From Actinomadura madurae (lineage in GTDB: Bacteria > Actinomycetota > Actinomycetes > Streptosporangiales > Streptosporangiaceae): 64,000 nucleotides of DNA. Within the stretch, counting starts at the first letter, position 1. The number at the start of each line of letters is the position of its first letter. Below are positions 44,247 to 51,834 of the stretch, in pieces. The notes beneath the pieces are model-generated. The model worked only from the letters and a program-made list of their open reading frames with translations, did no database searches and was not told the origin of the DNA. A program made the translations under genes and the position numbers. The DNA lies in the NCBI RefSeq assembly GCF_900115095.1, contig NZ_FOVH01000001.1, positions 1,144,000-1,207,999 of the forward strand. Reading direction: 5' to 3'.

Positions 44247-45342
44247 GAGTGATGTCGCGCCAGGTGGCGGGCGTGGCCGGCGCCGGGACGCGCCGCGGGT
44301 CCGGGTGGGGGATGCCGCCGGCCAGGACGTACAGCGGGGTGCGGCCGGTGTTGTCGAGGCGGCACCGCTCGGCGACGGCGGAGTCGCGGAAGGCCGCGGT
44401 CTGGGCGGGCCCGAGACCCAGCGCGGTGGCGGTCAGCGCGAAGGTCTGGGCGAGGTGGCCGGCGTCGAGCAGGCAGGCGCGATAGGTGCGCGGCGCGCGG
44501 TACTTGACGTTCATGCGCTCCAGCCGGGCGGCGAGGACGATCAGGAACGCCGCGTCGCCGCACCAGTCCTGGTCGGCGCACAGGTACCCGGCCTCCTGCC
44601 CGGTCAGCCCTTCGGTGAGCAGTTCCAGGCTGTGCTGCAGCGCGTTGTAGTGGTACCAGCCGGGATCGAGGCCGGAGACGTCGAGGACGCCCACGTACGC
44701 GTCGATCTCCTGGCGGGCGCCGCCCTGGGGGCTGGTCCGGCGGAAGACCGGCCCCTGCCCGCTGTCCACGAAGTCGACGGGGCCGAACACGGCGGCCATG
44801 AGCGCGGCGAGCACGTCCAGGCCCACCGGGGCGGCCAGGAAATCGCGGTGCGTGCGGCGCCGGTACAGGACCTGCTCGTACGGGGCCCGAAGATCGGCGG
44901 GACGGCGGGGGAGCGGCAGCCGCGGCGCGTCCGGAAAGCCGGTGAACACGGCGGGCACCTCGGCCGGCTCGACGACCAGCGGTTCGTCGATGAGAGGGAT
45001 GTCGTCGTAGACGTCCTGGACCGCGTAGTGGAAGAAGGACGCCTCCGGGGTCCAGGCGCCCCAGTCGCGGTCCACACGCGCGTCCCGCTCAGCCTCGGGG
45101 GTGTCCTCGGCGACGAGCGCCCCGGCGTCGAGCAGAGCCTGGGCCGCCTCGTCGATGGTCTCAAGGGTCAGGTGGTCCAGCGTCTTGGCCGCCTCCTCGA
45201 CACCGCACCAGTCCTCGAATGCCGACAGGATCTCAGCCGCCACCGGATGCACCGTGACCGGCGTGCCCGAGGGATACGGGTGCAGGACGAATTGGCCGTC
45301 GTTCCAATAGCACATCAGGCAACGGGAACGACGAAGACGCAT
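44236..45342 (-). CDS. SagB-type flavin dehydrogenase with N-terminal PqqD/RRE-like domain
   Basis: A 368-residue protein. The C-terminal ~220 residues are a SagB-type nitroreductase fold ('YRRRTHRDFLAAPVGLDVLA', 'YVGVLDVSGLDPGWYHYNA', 'ACLLDAGHLAQTFALTATAL'), which in RiPP systems oxidises azolines with FMN. The N-terminal ~110 residues ('FVLHPYPSGTPVTVHPVAAE', 'LDHLTLETIDEAAQALLDAG') resemble a winged-helix PqqD-like peptide-recognition domain. It starts 76 bp downstream of a 29-codon peptide gene in the same direction. No cyclodehydratase is present, so its reaction is open. Confidence 0.82.
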   Translation of the reverse strand: MRLRRSRCLMCYWNDGQFVLHPYPSGTPVTVHPVAAEILSAFEDWCGVEEAAKTLDHLTLETIDEAAQALLDAGALVAEDTPEAERDARVDRDWGAWTPEASFFHYAVQDVYDDIPLIDEPLVVEPAEVPAVFTGFPDAPRLPLPRRPADLRAPYEQVLYRRRTHRDFLAAPVGLDVLAALMAAVFGPVDFVDSGQGPVFRRTSPQGGARQEIDAYVGVLDVSGLDPGWYHYNALQHSLELLTEGLTGQEAGYLCADQDWCGDAAFLIVLAARLERMNVKYRAPRTYRACLLDAGHLAQTFALTATALGLGPAQTAAFRDSAVAERCRLDNTGRTPLYVLAGGIPHPDPRRVPAPATPATWRDITLSS

Positions 45343-45379
45343 GAAGGCTCCAAACCAGATGTGACGGGGAAGTGGAACT

Positions 45380-45407
45380 GGGGCCCAGGCGCCTGAGCCC
45401 AGGCCCC
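45380..45407 (-). terminator. Hairpin between peptide gene and SagB-type gene
   Basis: GGGGCC at one end pairs with GGCCCC at the other around a 16-base loop that itself contains the palindrome AGGCGCCT. It lies between the peptide stop (45419) and the dehydrogenase start. It could act as an attenuator giving more peptide than enzyme, as known between sagA and sagB in streptolysin S operons. Confidence 0.4.
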
Positions 45408-45418
45408 TGCCTCATCGT

Positions 45419-45508
45419 TCAGGTCCACCAGGGGTTCAGAACGACGGCGCCTCCCTTGGGCCGCTCGGTCCGGACCACCGGTCGCGTCTTCATCGAAACC
45501 GTCCGCAT
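45419..45508 (-). CDS. Short peptide gene, possible RiPP precursor
   Basis: A 29-codon gene: ATG at 45508, TGA at 45419-45421, with an excellent ribosome site (GGGAG, 6-base spacer). The peptide begins 'MRTVSMKTRPVVRTERP' and ends 'KGGAVVLNPWWT': a basic N-terminal half and a hydrophobic tail with Pro-Trp-Trp. There is no Cys, and the only Ser/Thr in the tail is the last residue, so it is not a classical azole precursor. Location immediately upstream of an RRE-like/SagB-type enzyme makes a modified peptide plausible but unproven. Confidence 0.5.
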   Translation of the reverse strand: MRTVSMKTRPVVRTERPKGGAVVLNPWWT

Positions 45509-45613
45509 GGCATTCTCCCAACCGCGATGGACAAGGCAATCGGGAGCCTTTCACGAACAGGCTTCATTCCGGCTTCATGGATCGTGAGCGCTTGGCCGCC
45601 CCGGGCCGCGCGG

Positions 45614-46060
45614 TCACGCGTATTGCAGGTCGGCCAGCGCGATGCGGTCGCCTTGGAAGGTGAACCTGTAGTGGGCGCGCCACCCCGTGCCGCCCCGCGG
45701 AGCCCAGTGGACGAGCAGGTCCTGACCGCCGGCTGTGCGGGTCACCGACAGCACTTCGAGCCGCCCGCCGATGACTTCGTCGCGGGCCCAGTCGCGGATC
45801 GCGGGACGGCCGCTGATCTCACGCGACACGTCCACGATCTTTCCGCCGGGGGCGAAGGACTCCACCAGTGCGTCCAGGTCGCGCCTGTTGACGGCGTCGA
45901 CGTACCGGCCGGCCTGCGCGGCGACCTGGACCACCGGATCGGGTCGTTCCCGGGCGGCGGCGGACCGGTCGTCAGCGGCGGGCTCGCCGCTCCCGCAGGC
46001 CCCCATGCCGACCGCGAGGAGAAGGAGCGCGGCCGACGTGATCGCGGTTCTCATGATCAT
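45614..46060 (-). CDS. SnoaL/NTF2-like lipoprotein
   Basis: A 148-residue secreted lipoprotein: signal sequence with lipobox 'VGMGAC' (Cys22), then a cystatin-like NTF2 fold ('AGRYVDAVNRRDLDALVESF', 'ISGRPAIRDWARDEVI', 'YRFTFQGDRIALADLQY'). Proteins of this type bind small ligands or have SnoaL-like cyclase activity; no catalytic residues can be named. It lies 7 bp downstream of the truncated SDR gene in the same direction, so both were once probably one transcript. Confidence 0.8.
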   Translation of the reverse strand: MIMRTAITSAALLLLAVGMGACGSGEPAADDRSAAARERPDPVVQVAAQAGRYVDAVNRRDLDALVESFAPGGKIVDVSREISGRPAIRDWARDEVIGGRLEVLSVTRTAGGQDLLVHWAPRGGTGWRAHYRFTFQGDRIALADLQYA

Positions 46061-46067
46061 CCCCTCG

Positions 46068-46586
46068 TCAGCCGGTCAGGTAGCCGCCGGAGGCGTCGAT
46101 GGTGGCGAAGCCGCGGGCGTTGGTGCGCCAGACCCCGTCGAAGTCCTCGACCGGCTGCTCGTGCAGGGGCGCCGGACGGGGCGTCTCGATCCCGGCGTTG
46201 TTGACCGCGATGTCGATCCGGCCATCTTTCGCCACGCAGGCCGCGACCAGCCCGGACACGTCCCGTTCCGCGCGCACGTCGGCCCGGTGGTAGGTCGCCT
46301 CGCCCCCGAACGCGCGGATCTCCCGTTCGTTGGCACGGCCCAGGTCGGCGCGGCGGCCGCAGAACATCACCCGTCCGCCTTCCCGGGCGATGGCGTAGGC
46401 GGTCGCCTTGCCGGTGCCCGAGGTCGCGCCGGTGACGAGGACCGTCTTGCGGGCGAACCGGCCGTTCGGGCCGGTGGGGCTCGGACGGGGGTCGGCGAAG
46501 GCGCTCGGGCCACCGGTCAGCGTCCCCGCCGGCCCGGCGGCACCCGCGGCCAGGACGTGGCGTCGAGAGGAGGATCGAGGCAGCAT
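46068..46586 (-). pseudogene. Short-chain dehydrogenase with internal in-frame deletion of the active site
   Basis: A 172-codon frame starting with a twin-arginine-like signal ('SSRRHVLAAGAAG') followed by the SDR cofactor loop 'TVLVTGATSGTGKATA' and 'IAVNNAGIETPRPAP'. After 'VWRTNARG' it jumps straight to 'FATIDASGGYLTG', the normal C-terminus of this SDR family. The ~100 residues with the catalytic Ser and YxxxK are absent, but the frame is preserved. The product can fold only partly and should be inactive. Start 46586 has GGGAG upstream. Confidence 0.75.
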
Positions 46587-46663
46587 TCTTCTACTCCCGT
46601 CAGGATGATGGTTCCGCCGCGGATCCAGCAGACCGCGATTCACCCGGGCGTGTCCAAGACCTA

Positions 46664-46692
46664 TCGTGATGCGCAGAACGCATAGATCACGA
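46664..46692. promoter_or_regulatory. LysR box between divergent SDR and LysR genes
   Basis: TCGTGAT (46664-46670) and ATCACGA (46686-46692) flank ATGCG-CAGAA-CGCAT (46669-46683), which contains the canonical T-N11-A at 46670-46682. This is a well-formed LysR-type operator in the intergenic region, where a LysR protein would normally regulate itself and the SDR gene. Both flanking genes are internally deleted, so the site looks like a relic. Confidence 0.6.
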
Positions 46693-46723
46693 GGTTCGAG
46701 GCCCCGTCACGGGAGGTGGAGGC

Positions 46724-47107
46724 GTGGACGTGGACACACGTTCCCTGCGTTACTTCATCGAGGTCGCGGAGCAGCTCAACTTCACCCGGGCGTCCGAGCG
46801 CCTGTTCGTCTCCCAGCCGGCGCTCAGCCGCCGGATCCGCGCGCTGGAGGACGGTCTGCGCACCACCCTGTTCGAGCGCGACGGACGCGAGGTGCGGCTG
46901 ACCGCCGCGGGCGAGTCCCTCCTCCCGGCCGCCCGCCGCCTCGTCGCCGACTGGCAGGCGGCCCAGCGCGTCACGCGCGTGGCGGCGGCCGAACGCGCGC
47001 GTGTGCTGCGCGTCGCTTTCGAGGCGCTGTGCTGGCCCCTGGACGGCGCGTCCCGCCCCGTGACCGACTTCGCCGGCGTGGTCAGGCATCTGGCGGCGGA
47101 TTCCTAG
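46724..47107 (+). pseudogene. LysR regulator gene with effector domain deleted in frame
   Basis: A 127-codon frame. Residues 1-65 are a normal LysR HTH ('LRYFIEVAEQLNFTRASERL', 'FVSQPALSRRIRALED') with the linker helix. The ~200-residue effector domain is missing: 'AERARVLRVAFEALCWPLDG' passes directly to 'RPVTDFAGVVRHLAADS', the usual C-terminus of this subgroup. The DNA-binding part could still be made and might bind the LysR box upstream. Its end overlaps the convergent serine hydrolase gene by 4 bp. Confidence 0.72.
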
Positions 47108-48234
47108 TCGGTGTCGCGGGCGTGGTCGGCCAGGGCCTGGTTCATTTCCAGTTCGCGATCCTCAAGGTTCCACTGGTCTGCCTGTGAGGCCTGGTTGGTG
47201 ACCCAGAAGACCATGGTTCCGTCGCGCAATATGCGGCTGTAGCTGGCGAAGGACCAGTCGTTTCCGCCGTTGTGCCAGGCGACTCGGCCGTCCTTGGTGT
47301 GCAGGACGCCCCAGCCGTATCCGTAGGCGGCCTCGGTGCCGGGGATCCGAGCGTGAGGCTCGAACATCCTGGCCTTCACGTCGGCGCTGAGGATCGTGTC
47401 GCCGAGCAGCGCGCGGTGCCATCTGAACATGTCACGGCCGGTGGACAGCATGCCGCCGTTGCCGCGCAGGTACCAGTACGGTCCGTCGGCGGCCCAGGGG
47501 TGATCGAGCGGACGGCCTTGGCTCGTGCCCTCTTCGTCGTACTCGACGGCCACCTGGGCACGGGAGAATTTCGGCAGCACATAGCCCGTCTGCGTCATGC
47601 CCGCCGGTGCGAACAAGTGCTTTGCCAGGAACCGCTCGTAGCTGGTCCCTGACACCTTCTCGACGATGGCGGCGAGCACGCTGAACCCGGTGTTCGAGTA
47701 GTGGAATTCCGTGCCGGGGCGGGAGACCAGCTTGGATTTCAGCGCCCTGCCCAGCATCCCGTCGCGGGAGACGGGCTCGTAGTCGTCGCCGAGTCCCTCG
47801 GCCAGCCCGGCCTTGTGGGTCAGTAGGTGATGCAGGGTGATGCCCCGTTTGTCCGCGGGCACCGGGCCGAGGACGGTGCCGATCCGGTCGGTCGTCCGGA
47901 GCCGGCCCATCATCTCCAGCTTCATGATCGCGGCTGCGGTGAACTGCTTGGTGATCGACATGACGTCGTACACGGTGTCGCAGCTGGCCGGGCTCCCGGA
48001 CGTCCGGTCCGCCAGGCCGAAGCCTTTGCAGTGCGCGAGCTCGGCGCCGCGGGCGGCGACCACGGTACCGCCCGGCCCATTGGGCAGCGTGCGGTCGAGG
48101 TAACGGGCGATCGAACGGTCGACGGGCTCGGCGCTACGGGCGGCCCTCGGCACGCCCATGGCGCTGCCGCAGCCCGTCAAGGCCAGCGCGGTCGTGAGCG
48201 CCATGGCGAAGGAGAGCGGATTGATCCGTTGCAT
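47104..48234 (-). CDS. Class-C beta-lactamase-fold serine hydrolase, lipoprotein
   Basis: A 376-residue secreted protein with lipobox 'LALTGC' (Cys21). Catalytic motifs are intact: Ser92-x-x-Lys95 in 'VMSITKQF', Tyr178-Ser-Asn in 'FHYSNTGFS' and the HxG-like 'WHNGGNDWSF' near the C-terminus. Such enzymes (Pfam Beta-lactamase) act as esterases, D-aminopeptidases or carboxypeptidases; a penicillinase role is less likely given the Gly-rich third motif. Monocistronic, followed immediately by the deleted LysR gene on the other strand. Confidence 0.87.
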   Translation of the reverse strand: MQRINPLSFAMALTTALALTGCGSAMGVPRAARSAEPVDRSIARYLDRTLPNGPGGTVVAARGAELAHCKGFGLADRTSGSPASCDTVYDVMSITKQFTAAAIMKLEMMGRLRTTDRIGTVLGPVPADKRGITLHHLLTHKAGLAEGLGDDYEPVSRDGMLGRALKSKLVSRPGTEFHYSNTGFSVLAAIVEKVSGTSYERFLAKHLFAPAGMTQTGYVLPKFSRAQVAVEYDEEGTSQGRPLDHPWAADGPYWYLRGNGGMLSTGRDMFRWHRALLGDTILSADVKARMFEPHARIPGTEAAYGYGWGVLHTKDGRVAWHNGGNDWSFASYSRILRDGTMVFWVTNQASQADQWNLEDRELEMNQALADHARDTD

Positions 48235-48393
48235 GCGGCCTCCAGAGCAGTGTCTCGCGGGGGATGCGCCAGAGGCTCGCCGTGGCGGGCCGCGTCGATC
48301 AAGAGGTCACGCCGTCCGAACTTGTGCGAGACGGTGTACGGGCTGGTCAGCGTGGGGCATAGTGGGGCGATCAACGAGCATCGGGGTGAGATC

Positions 48394-48837
48394 GTGACCG
48401 CACCGCCACCGTCGCCCGCCGCGGCCTGCGACGAGGCCGAGTTCATCGCCGCGCTCCGCCGGCTCAAGGCCTGGTCGGGCCTCAGCTACCGGCAACTGGA
48501 GCGCCGGGCCGCCGACGCCGGTCGCGTGCTGCCCTACTCGACCGCGTCCACCGCGCTCGGCCGCACGACCCTGCCCCGCGAGGAGCTGCTGGTCGCCTTC
48601 GTCCTGGCGTGCGGGCTGGACGACGGCGAGGCGGCGTCCTGGGTGGCCGCCAGGAAGCGCATCGCGGTCGGCGGGCAGGTCACCGCGACCGGGCCGAGGG
48701 CGGCCCGGAGGCCGCGGTGGCGGTCCGCGATCGGCTTGGCCGCGGTGGCGCTGAGCCTGGCGCTCGCCGGCGGTACGACGCTCCCCGTGCAGGACGTCGA
48801 AGAGGTCGAGACCGTCCAGGCAACCGTGGGGAAGTGA
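48394..48837 (+). CDS. Small HTH protein with C-terminal transmembrane segment
   Basis: A 147-residue protein of a common actinomycete type: an N-terminal xre-like HTH (residues 10-75: 'FIAALRRLKAWSGLSYRQLE', 'LPYSTASTALGRTTLPREEL'), 'ASWVAARKRIA', then a basic linker and one hydrophobic helix ('SAIGLAAVALSLALAGG', about 108-124). It may be a membrane-tethered DNA-binding protein. GTG at 48394 has CGGGGTGAG upstream; a longer start is possible but not supported. The function is unknown. Confidence 0.7.
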   Translation: MTAPPPSPAAACDEAEFIAALRRLKAWSGLSYRQLERRAADAGRVLPYSTASTALGRTTLPREELLVAFVLACGLDDGEAASWVAARKRIAVGGQVTATGPRAARRPRWRSAIGLAAVALSLALAGGTTLPVQDVEEVETVQATVGK

Positions 48838-48858
48838 CCCGCAGGCGCTCGCCCCGCA

Positions 48859-50100
48859 TCAGCCCTTCACCTGAGTGCCGGCCTGCCAGACCGCGGTGAT
48901 TCTGGACGGGTCGGCGAGAAGGGAGATGTCGCTCAGGGGGTCGCCGTCGATGGCGAGGATGTCCGCGTCGAATCCTTCCTGGAGGAGGCCGGAGCGGGGT
49001 GCCTGGCGACCGAGGGTGGCGGGGCCGTTGGCCGTGGCGGCTTCGATGACGTCCAGCGGGTCCATGCCGATGTCGTTGAGCAGCACCGCCTCGCGCCCGT
49101 GGCGGCCCCAGGCGGCGGGGGCGTCGCCGCTGCTCTGGATGTCGGTGCCCATGGCGATCCGCACGCCGGCCTGGTGGGCGCGGGCGATGTTGTCCCGGTG
49201 GGCGCGGGCGATGCCGGCGAGCTTGCGGGCCGCGTACGGCGGGAGCCCTCCGGCGTCGAGCAGTTCCCGGACGATGGTCAGCGTCGGCACGAGGATCGCG
49301 CCGGCTTCCCTCATCGCCGTGCATGCCTCGTCGTCGAGGTGGCTGCCGTGCTCGATGGTGAGCACGCCGGCCTCCAGGGCCGCCATGATGCCCGCCTTGC
49401 CGTGGCAGTGGGCCGCGACACCGCGTTCCGCGAGCCCGGCGACCTCCACGATGGTGCGCAGTTCGCGGACGGTGAACTCCTGGTGGTCCGGATCGTCGAT
49501 GACGCTGAGCACGCCGCCGGACGCGCACACCTTGATGACCCGGGCGTTGCGCCGGATCTGTGCGCGGACCGCCTTGGCGCATTCGGCCTCGCCGTCGGCC
49601 AGCTGGAATTCGGTGCCCATCCGGGCACAGTCGTGGACCCACTCCGCCGGGAGGCCGTGGATGTCGCCGTGGCCGCCGGTGGCGGACAGGACGGCGCCCG
49701 CGGCGTGGATCGTCGGGCCGGGAAGGTGGCCCTCGGCGACCACCGGGGCGAGATGCAGCCCCATTCCGCCGACCTCGCGGATGCTGGTGACCCCGGCGTC
49801 GAGGGCGCGGCGCAGCCCCTGCACGCCCCGGGCCGCCCGCGTCGCGGGATGTTCCTGCACCAGCCGGACGTCGTCGAAGGCGCCCGGACGGCCGCCTTTG
49901 ACGTGCGTGTGACAGTCCCACATGCCGGGCATCACGGTTCGCGCGTGCACCGGCTCGACCGGCGGGTCGTCGATCGGGGCACCGGCGCGCGGGCCCGCGT
50001 ACGCGATGGCGGCGCCGTCGATGACGACGACGCCGTCGCGGACGGGACCGCCCCGGCCGGGGATCAGCAGGTCGGCCTCGATGCGCTGACGCGTGCTCAT
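48859..50100 (-). CDS. Amidohydrolase (imidazolonepropionase/prolidase-like)
   Basis: A 413-residue metal-dependent hydrolase: 'MPGMWDCHTHVKGG' (His64, His66), 'VIKVCASGGV' (possible carboxylated Lys), 'GVAAHCHGKAG', 'TIEHGSHLDDEAC' and 'AMGTDIQSSGDAPAAW' give the usual binuclear or mononuclear metal set. Members hydrolyse amides, lactams or Xaa-Pro dipeptides. Last gene of a leftward operon; its ATG overlaps the stop of the CocE-like gene (ATGA), hinting that the two hydrolases act in sequence. Confidence 0.87.
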   Translation of the reverse strand: MSTRQRIEADLLIPGRGGPVRDGVVVIDGAAIAYAGPRAGAPIDDPPVEPVHARTVMPGMWDCHTHVKGGRPGAFDDVRLVQEHPATRAARGVQGLRRALDAGVTSIREVGGMGLHLAPVVAEGHLPGPTIHAAGAVLSATGGHGDIHGLPAEWVHDCARMGTEFQLADGEAECAKAVRAQIRRNARVIKVCASGGVLSVIDDPDHQEFTVRELRTIVEVAGLAERGVAAHCHGKAGIMAALEAGVLTIEHGSHLDDEACTAMREAGAILVPTLTIVRELLDAGGLPPYAARKLAGIARAHRDNIARAHQAGVRIAMGTDIQSSGDAPAAWGRHGREAVLLNDIGMDPLDVIEAATANGPATLGRQAPRSGLLQEGFDADILAIDGDPLSDISLLADPSRITAVWQAGTQVKG

Positions 50101-51830
50101 CGGGGCCTCGCGATGACCGGGAGCGTCAGCCGGCTGGGGTGGGCCGGTCCGTGGAAGACGCGGTTGAGAGCGACCCGCGTCGTGGACATGGCGGGGTCGC
50201 CGCCGTTGGTGTTCCGGTCGTACCGCGGGAAGTTGCTGCTCGACACCTCAAGCCGGACGCGGTGTCCGGGGCCGAACACGTTCGACGTCACGCCCATGTC
50301 GACGGTGGCCTCGACGATCTGGCCGGGTTCCAGGGGCCGTGGCCGGCTCAGGGAGTCGCGGTACCGCATCCGCCACAGGCCCTCGCACAGGATGATGGCG
50401 CGGCCGTCGGGGAAGACGTCGACGAGTTTGCCGGTGACGTCCGTGTCGGCCGCTGTCGAGGACACGTGCACGCTGAGGGTGACGTGGCCGGTGACCTCCA
50501 GCGGTTCCTGGAGGGGTTCGCCGGTGTAGCAGAGGACGTCGTCACGGCATTCCACGTCGGTCTGATCGGCCGGGCCGGCCACTCCGTCGAAGCCCAGAGT
50601 CGCTCCGCCCACGGTCGGGACCGGATCGAGCGGATCGTAGGAGTACGAGTCGTTGCGGTCGTCGGCGGCGGCGCGGCGATGCAACCGCCCGTCTCCCTTG
50701 GAACTGTTGGCCCGTCCCGAGCTGTGCAGGAAGTAATCCTCGTACCGGGTGTCGGGAAGCGGCCAGTCGTCCTCGTCGCGCCACCGGTCCAGGCCCATGA
50801 CGAAGATGCGCACCCGCGCACCCTGGTCGGCCTCGGCGCACCCCTTCAGCCACCGGTCGAAGAACCGCAGATGGGCCCGGGTGATCGCCGCCGCCTTGAC
50901 GGACCCCGCGAGCCCGAACGACCGGTCGGGGAAGATTCCCAGGTCCGCGCCGTCACCGTGGCCCCACGGGCCGATGATCAACCGCTGGCCCTCCCTGGCG
51001 GGAACGCCGCCGCCGTCGCGGCGCATGGTGGTGTACGAGCGGACGACCTCGCGCGCGAACACGTCGTACCAGCCGGTCACGTTCAGCGCCGGAACGGTGA
51101 TCGCCGAGCTGCGCTCCAGCGCGGCCAGGCGCTTCCAGTACGTGTCGTAGTCGGGGTTGGCGAGCATCTCGCCGAGCCAGGGCAGGCCCCGCAGGAGAGC
51201 GCCATCGACCGGCAGCGAGTACAGCGCGTCGACGTCTTCGAGCGCGGCTCGGACCGTTGCCGCGTCCCGCGGATCCGGCGGGCCGTCGCCGCGCGGGCGC
51301 GACAGGTTGGCCACGGCCATGCGGGCCGACCAGTTGAACAGCGTGCCCTGCGACACCGCGCCCTGCGGGGAGTACCAGGCCCGGTAGATGTCCGCCGAGG
51401 TCATCGCGGGAGCGATCGCGCGCAGGACCGGCGGCGCCTCGGTGGCCGCCTGCCACTGCGGGAAGCCCATGTACGACGCGCCCCACATCCCCACGTTGCC
51501 GTCGCACCACGCCTGGTCGGCGATCCACGCCAGCGTGTCGACGGTGTCGCTCTGATCGAAGCGGTGCGGTTCCATCAGCCCCGGCGACTCTCCGGTGCCG
51601 CGCACGTCCTGGACGACGGCCAGGTAGCCGCTGTCGACCAGGGCGCGGATGTCCGGCAGCTTCGGGTTGCCCAGGTGGGCGGTGGAGGTCCGGCCGTACG
51701 GAGTGCGCGCGAGCAGGACCGGCCACGGGCCGTCCCCGGCCGGTCGCCACAGATCGGTCGCCAGCGTGACGCCGTCACGCATCGGCACGGCGACGTTGGC
51801 GTCGATGCACAAGCCCATCCGGTTCTCCAT
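50097..51830 (-). CDS. CocE/NonD-family alpha/beta hydrolase (X-Pro dipeptidyl-peptidase class)
   Basis: A 577-residue hydrolase. 'VPMRDGVTLATDLWRPAGDG' at the start, nucleophile Ser119 in 'MWGASYMGFPQW', the His of 'IIGPWGHGDGAD' and a C-terminal jelly-roll domain ('EVTGHVTLSVHVSSTAADTD', 'FPRYDRNTNGG') are family hallmarks. Members include cocaine esterase, antibiotic ester hydrolases and X-Pro peptidases. No signal peptide, so cytosolic. Start ATG 51830 is 4 bp from the FAD monooxygenase stop. Confidence 0.88.
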   Translation of the reverse strand: MENRMGLCIDANVAVPMRDGVTLATDLWRPAGDGPWPVLLARTPYGRTSTAHLGNPKLPDIRALVDSGYLAVVQDVRGTGESPGLMEPHRFDQSDTVDTLAWIADQAWCDGNVGMWGASYMGFPQWQAATEAPPVLRAIAPAMTSADIYRAWYSPQGAVSQGTLFNWSARMAVANLSRPRGDGPPDPRDAATVRAALEDVDALYSLPVDGALLRGLPWLGEMLANPDYDTYWKRLAALERSSAITVPALNVTGWYDVFAREVVRSYTTMRRDGGGVPAREGQRLIIGPWGHGDGADLGIFPDRSFGLAGSVKAAAITRAHLRFFDRWLKGCAEADQGARVRIFVMGLDRWRDEDDWPLPDTRYEDYFLHSSGRANSSKGDGRLHRRAAADDRNDSYSYDPLDPVPTVGGATLGFDGVAGPADQTDVECRDDVLCYTGEPLQEPLEVTGHVTLSVHVSSTAADTDVTGKLVDVFPDGRAIILCEGLWRMRYRDSLSRPRPLEPGQIVEATVDMGVTSNVFGPGHRVRLEVSSSNFPRYDRNTNGGDPAMSTTRVALNRVFHGPAHPSRLTLPVIARPR

Positions 51831-51834
51831 GTCT

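Noticed and set aside
45315..45554. 79-codon minus-strand frame overlapping the 29-codon peptide
   Set aside because: It overlaps the SagB-type start and has no good ribosome site; the shorter frame at 45419-45508 is better supported.
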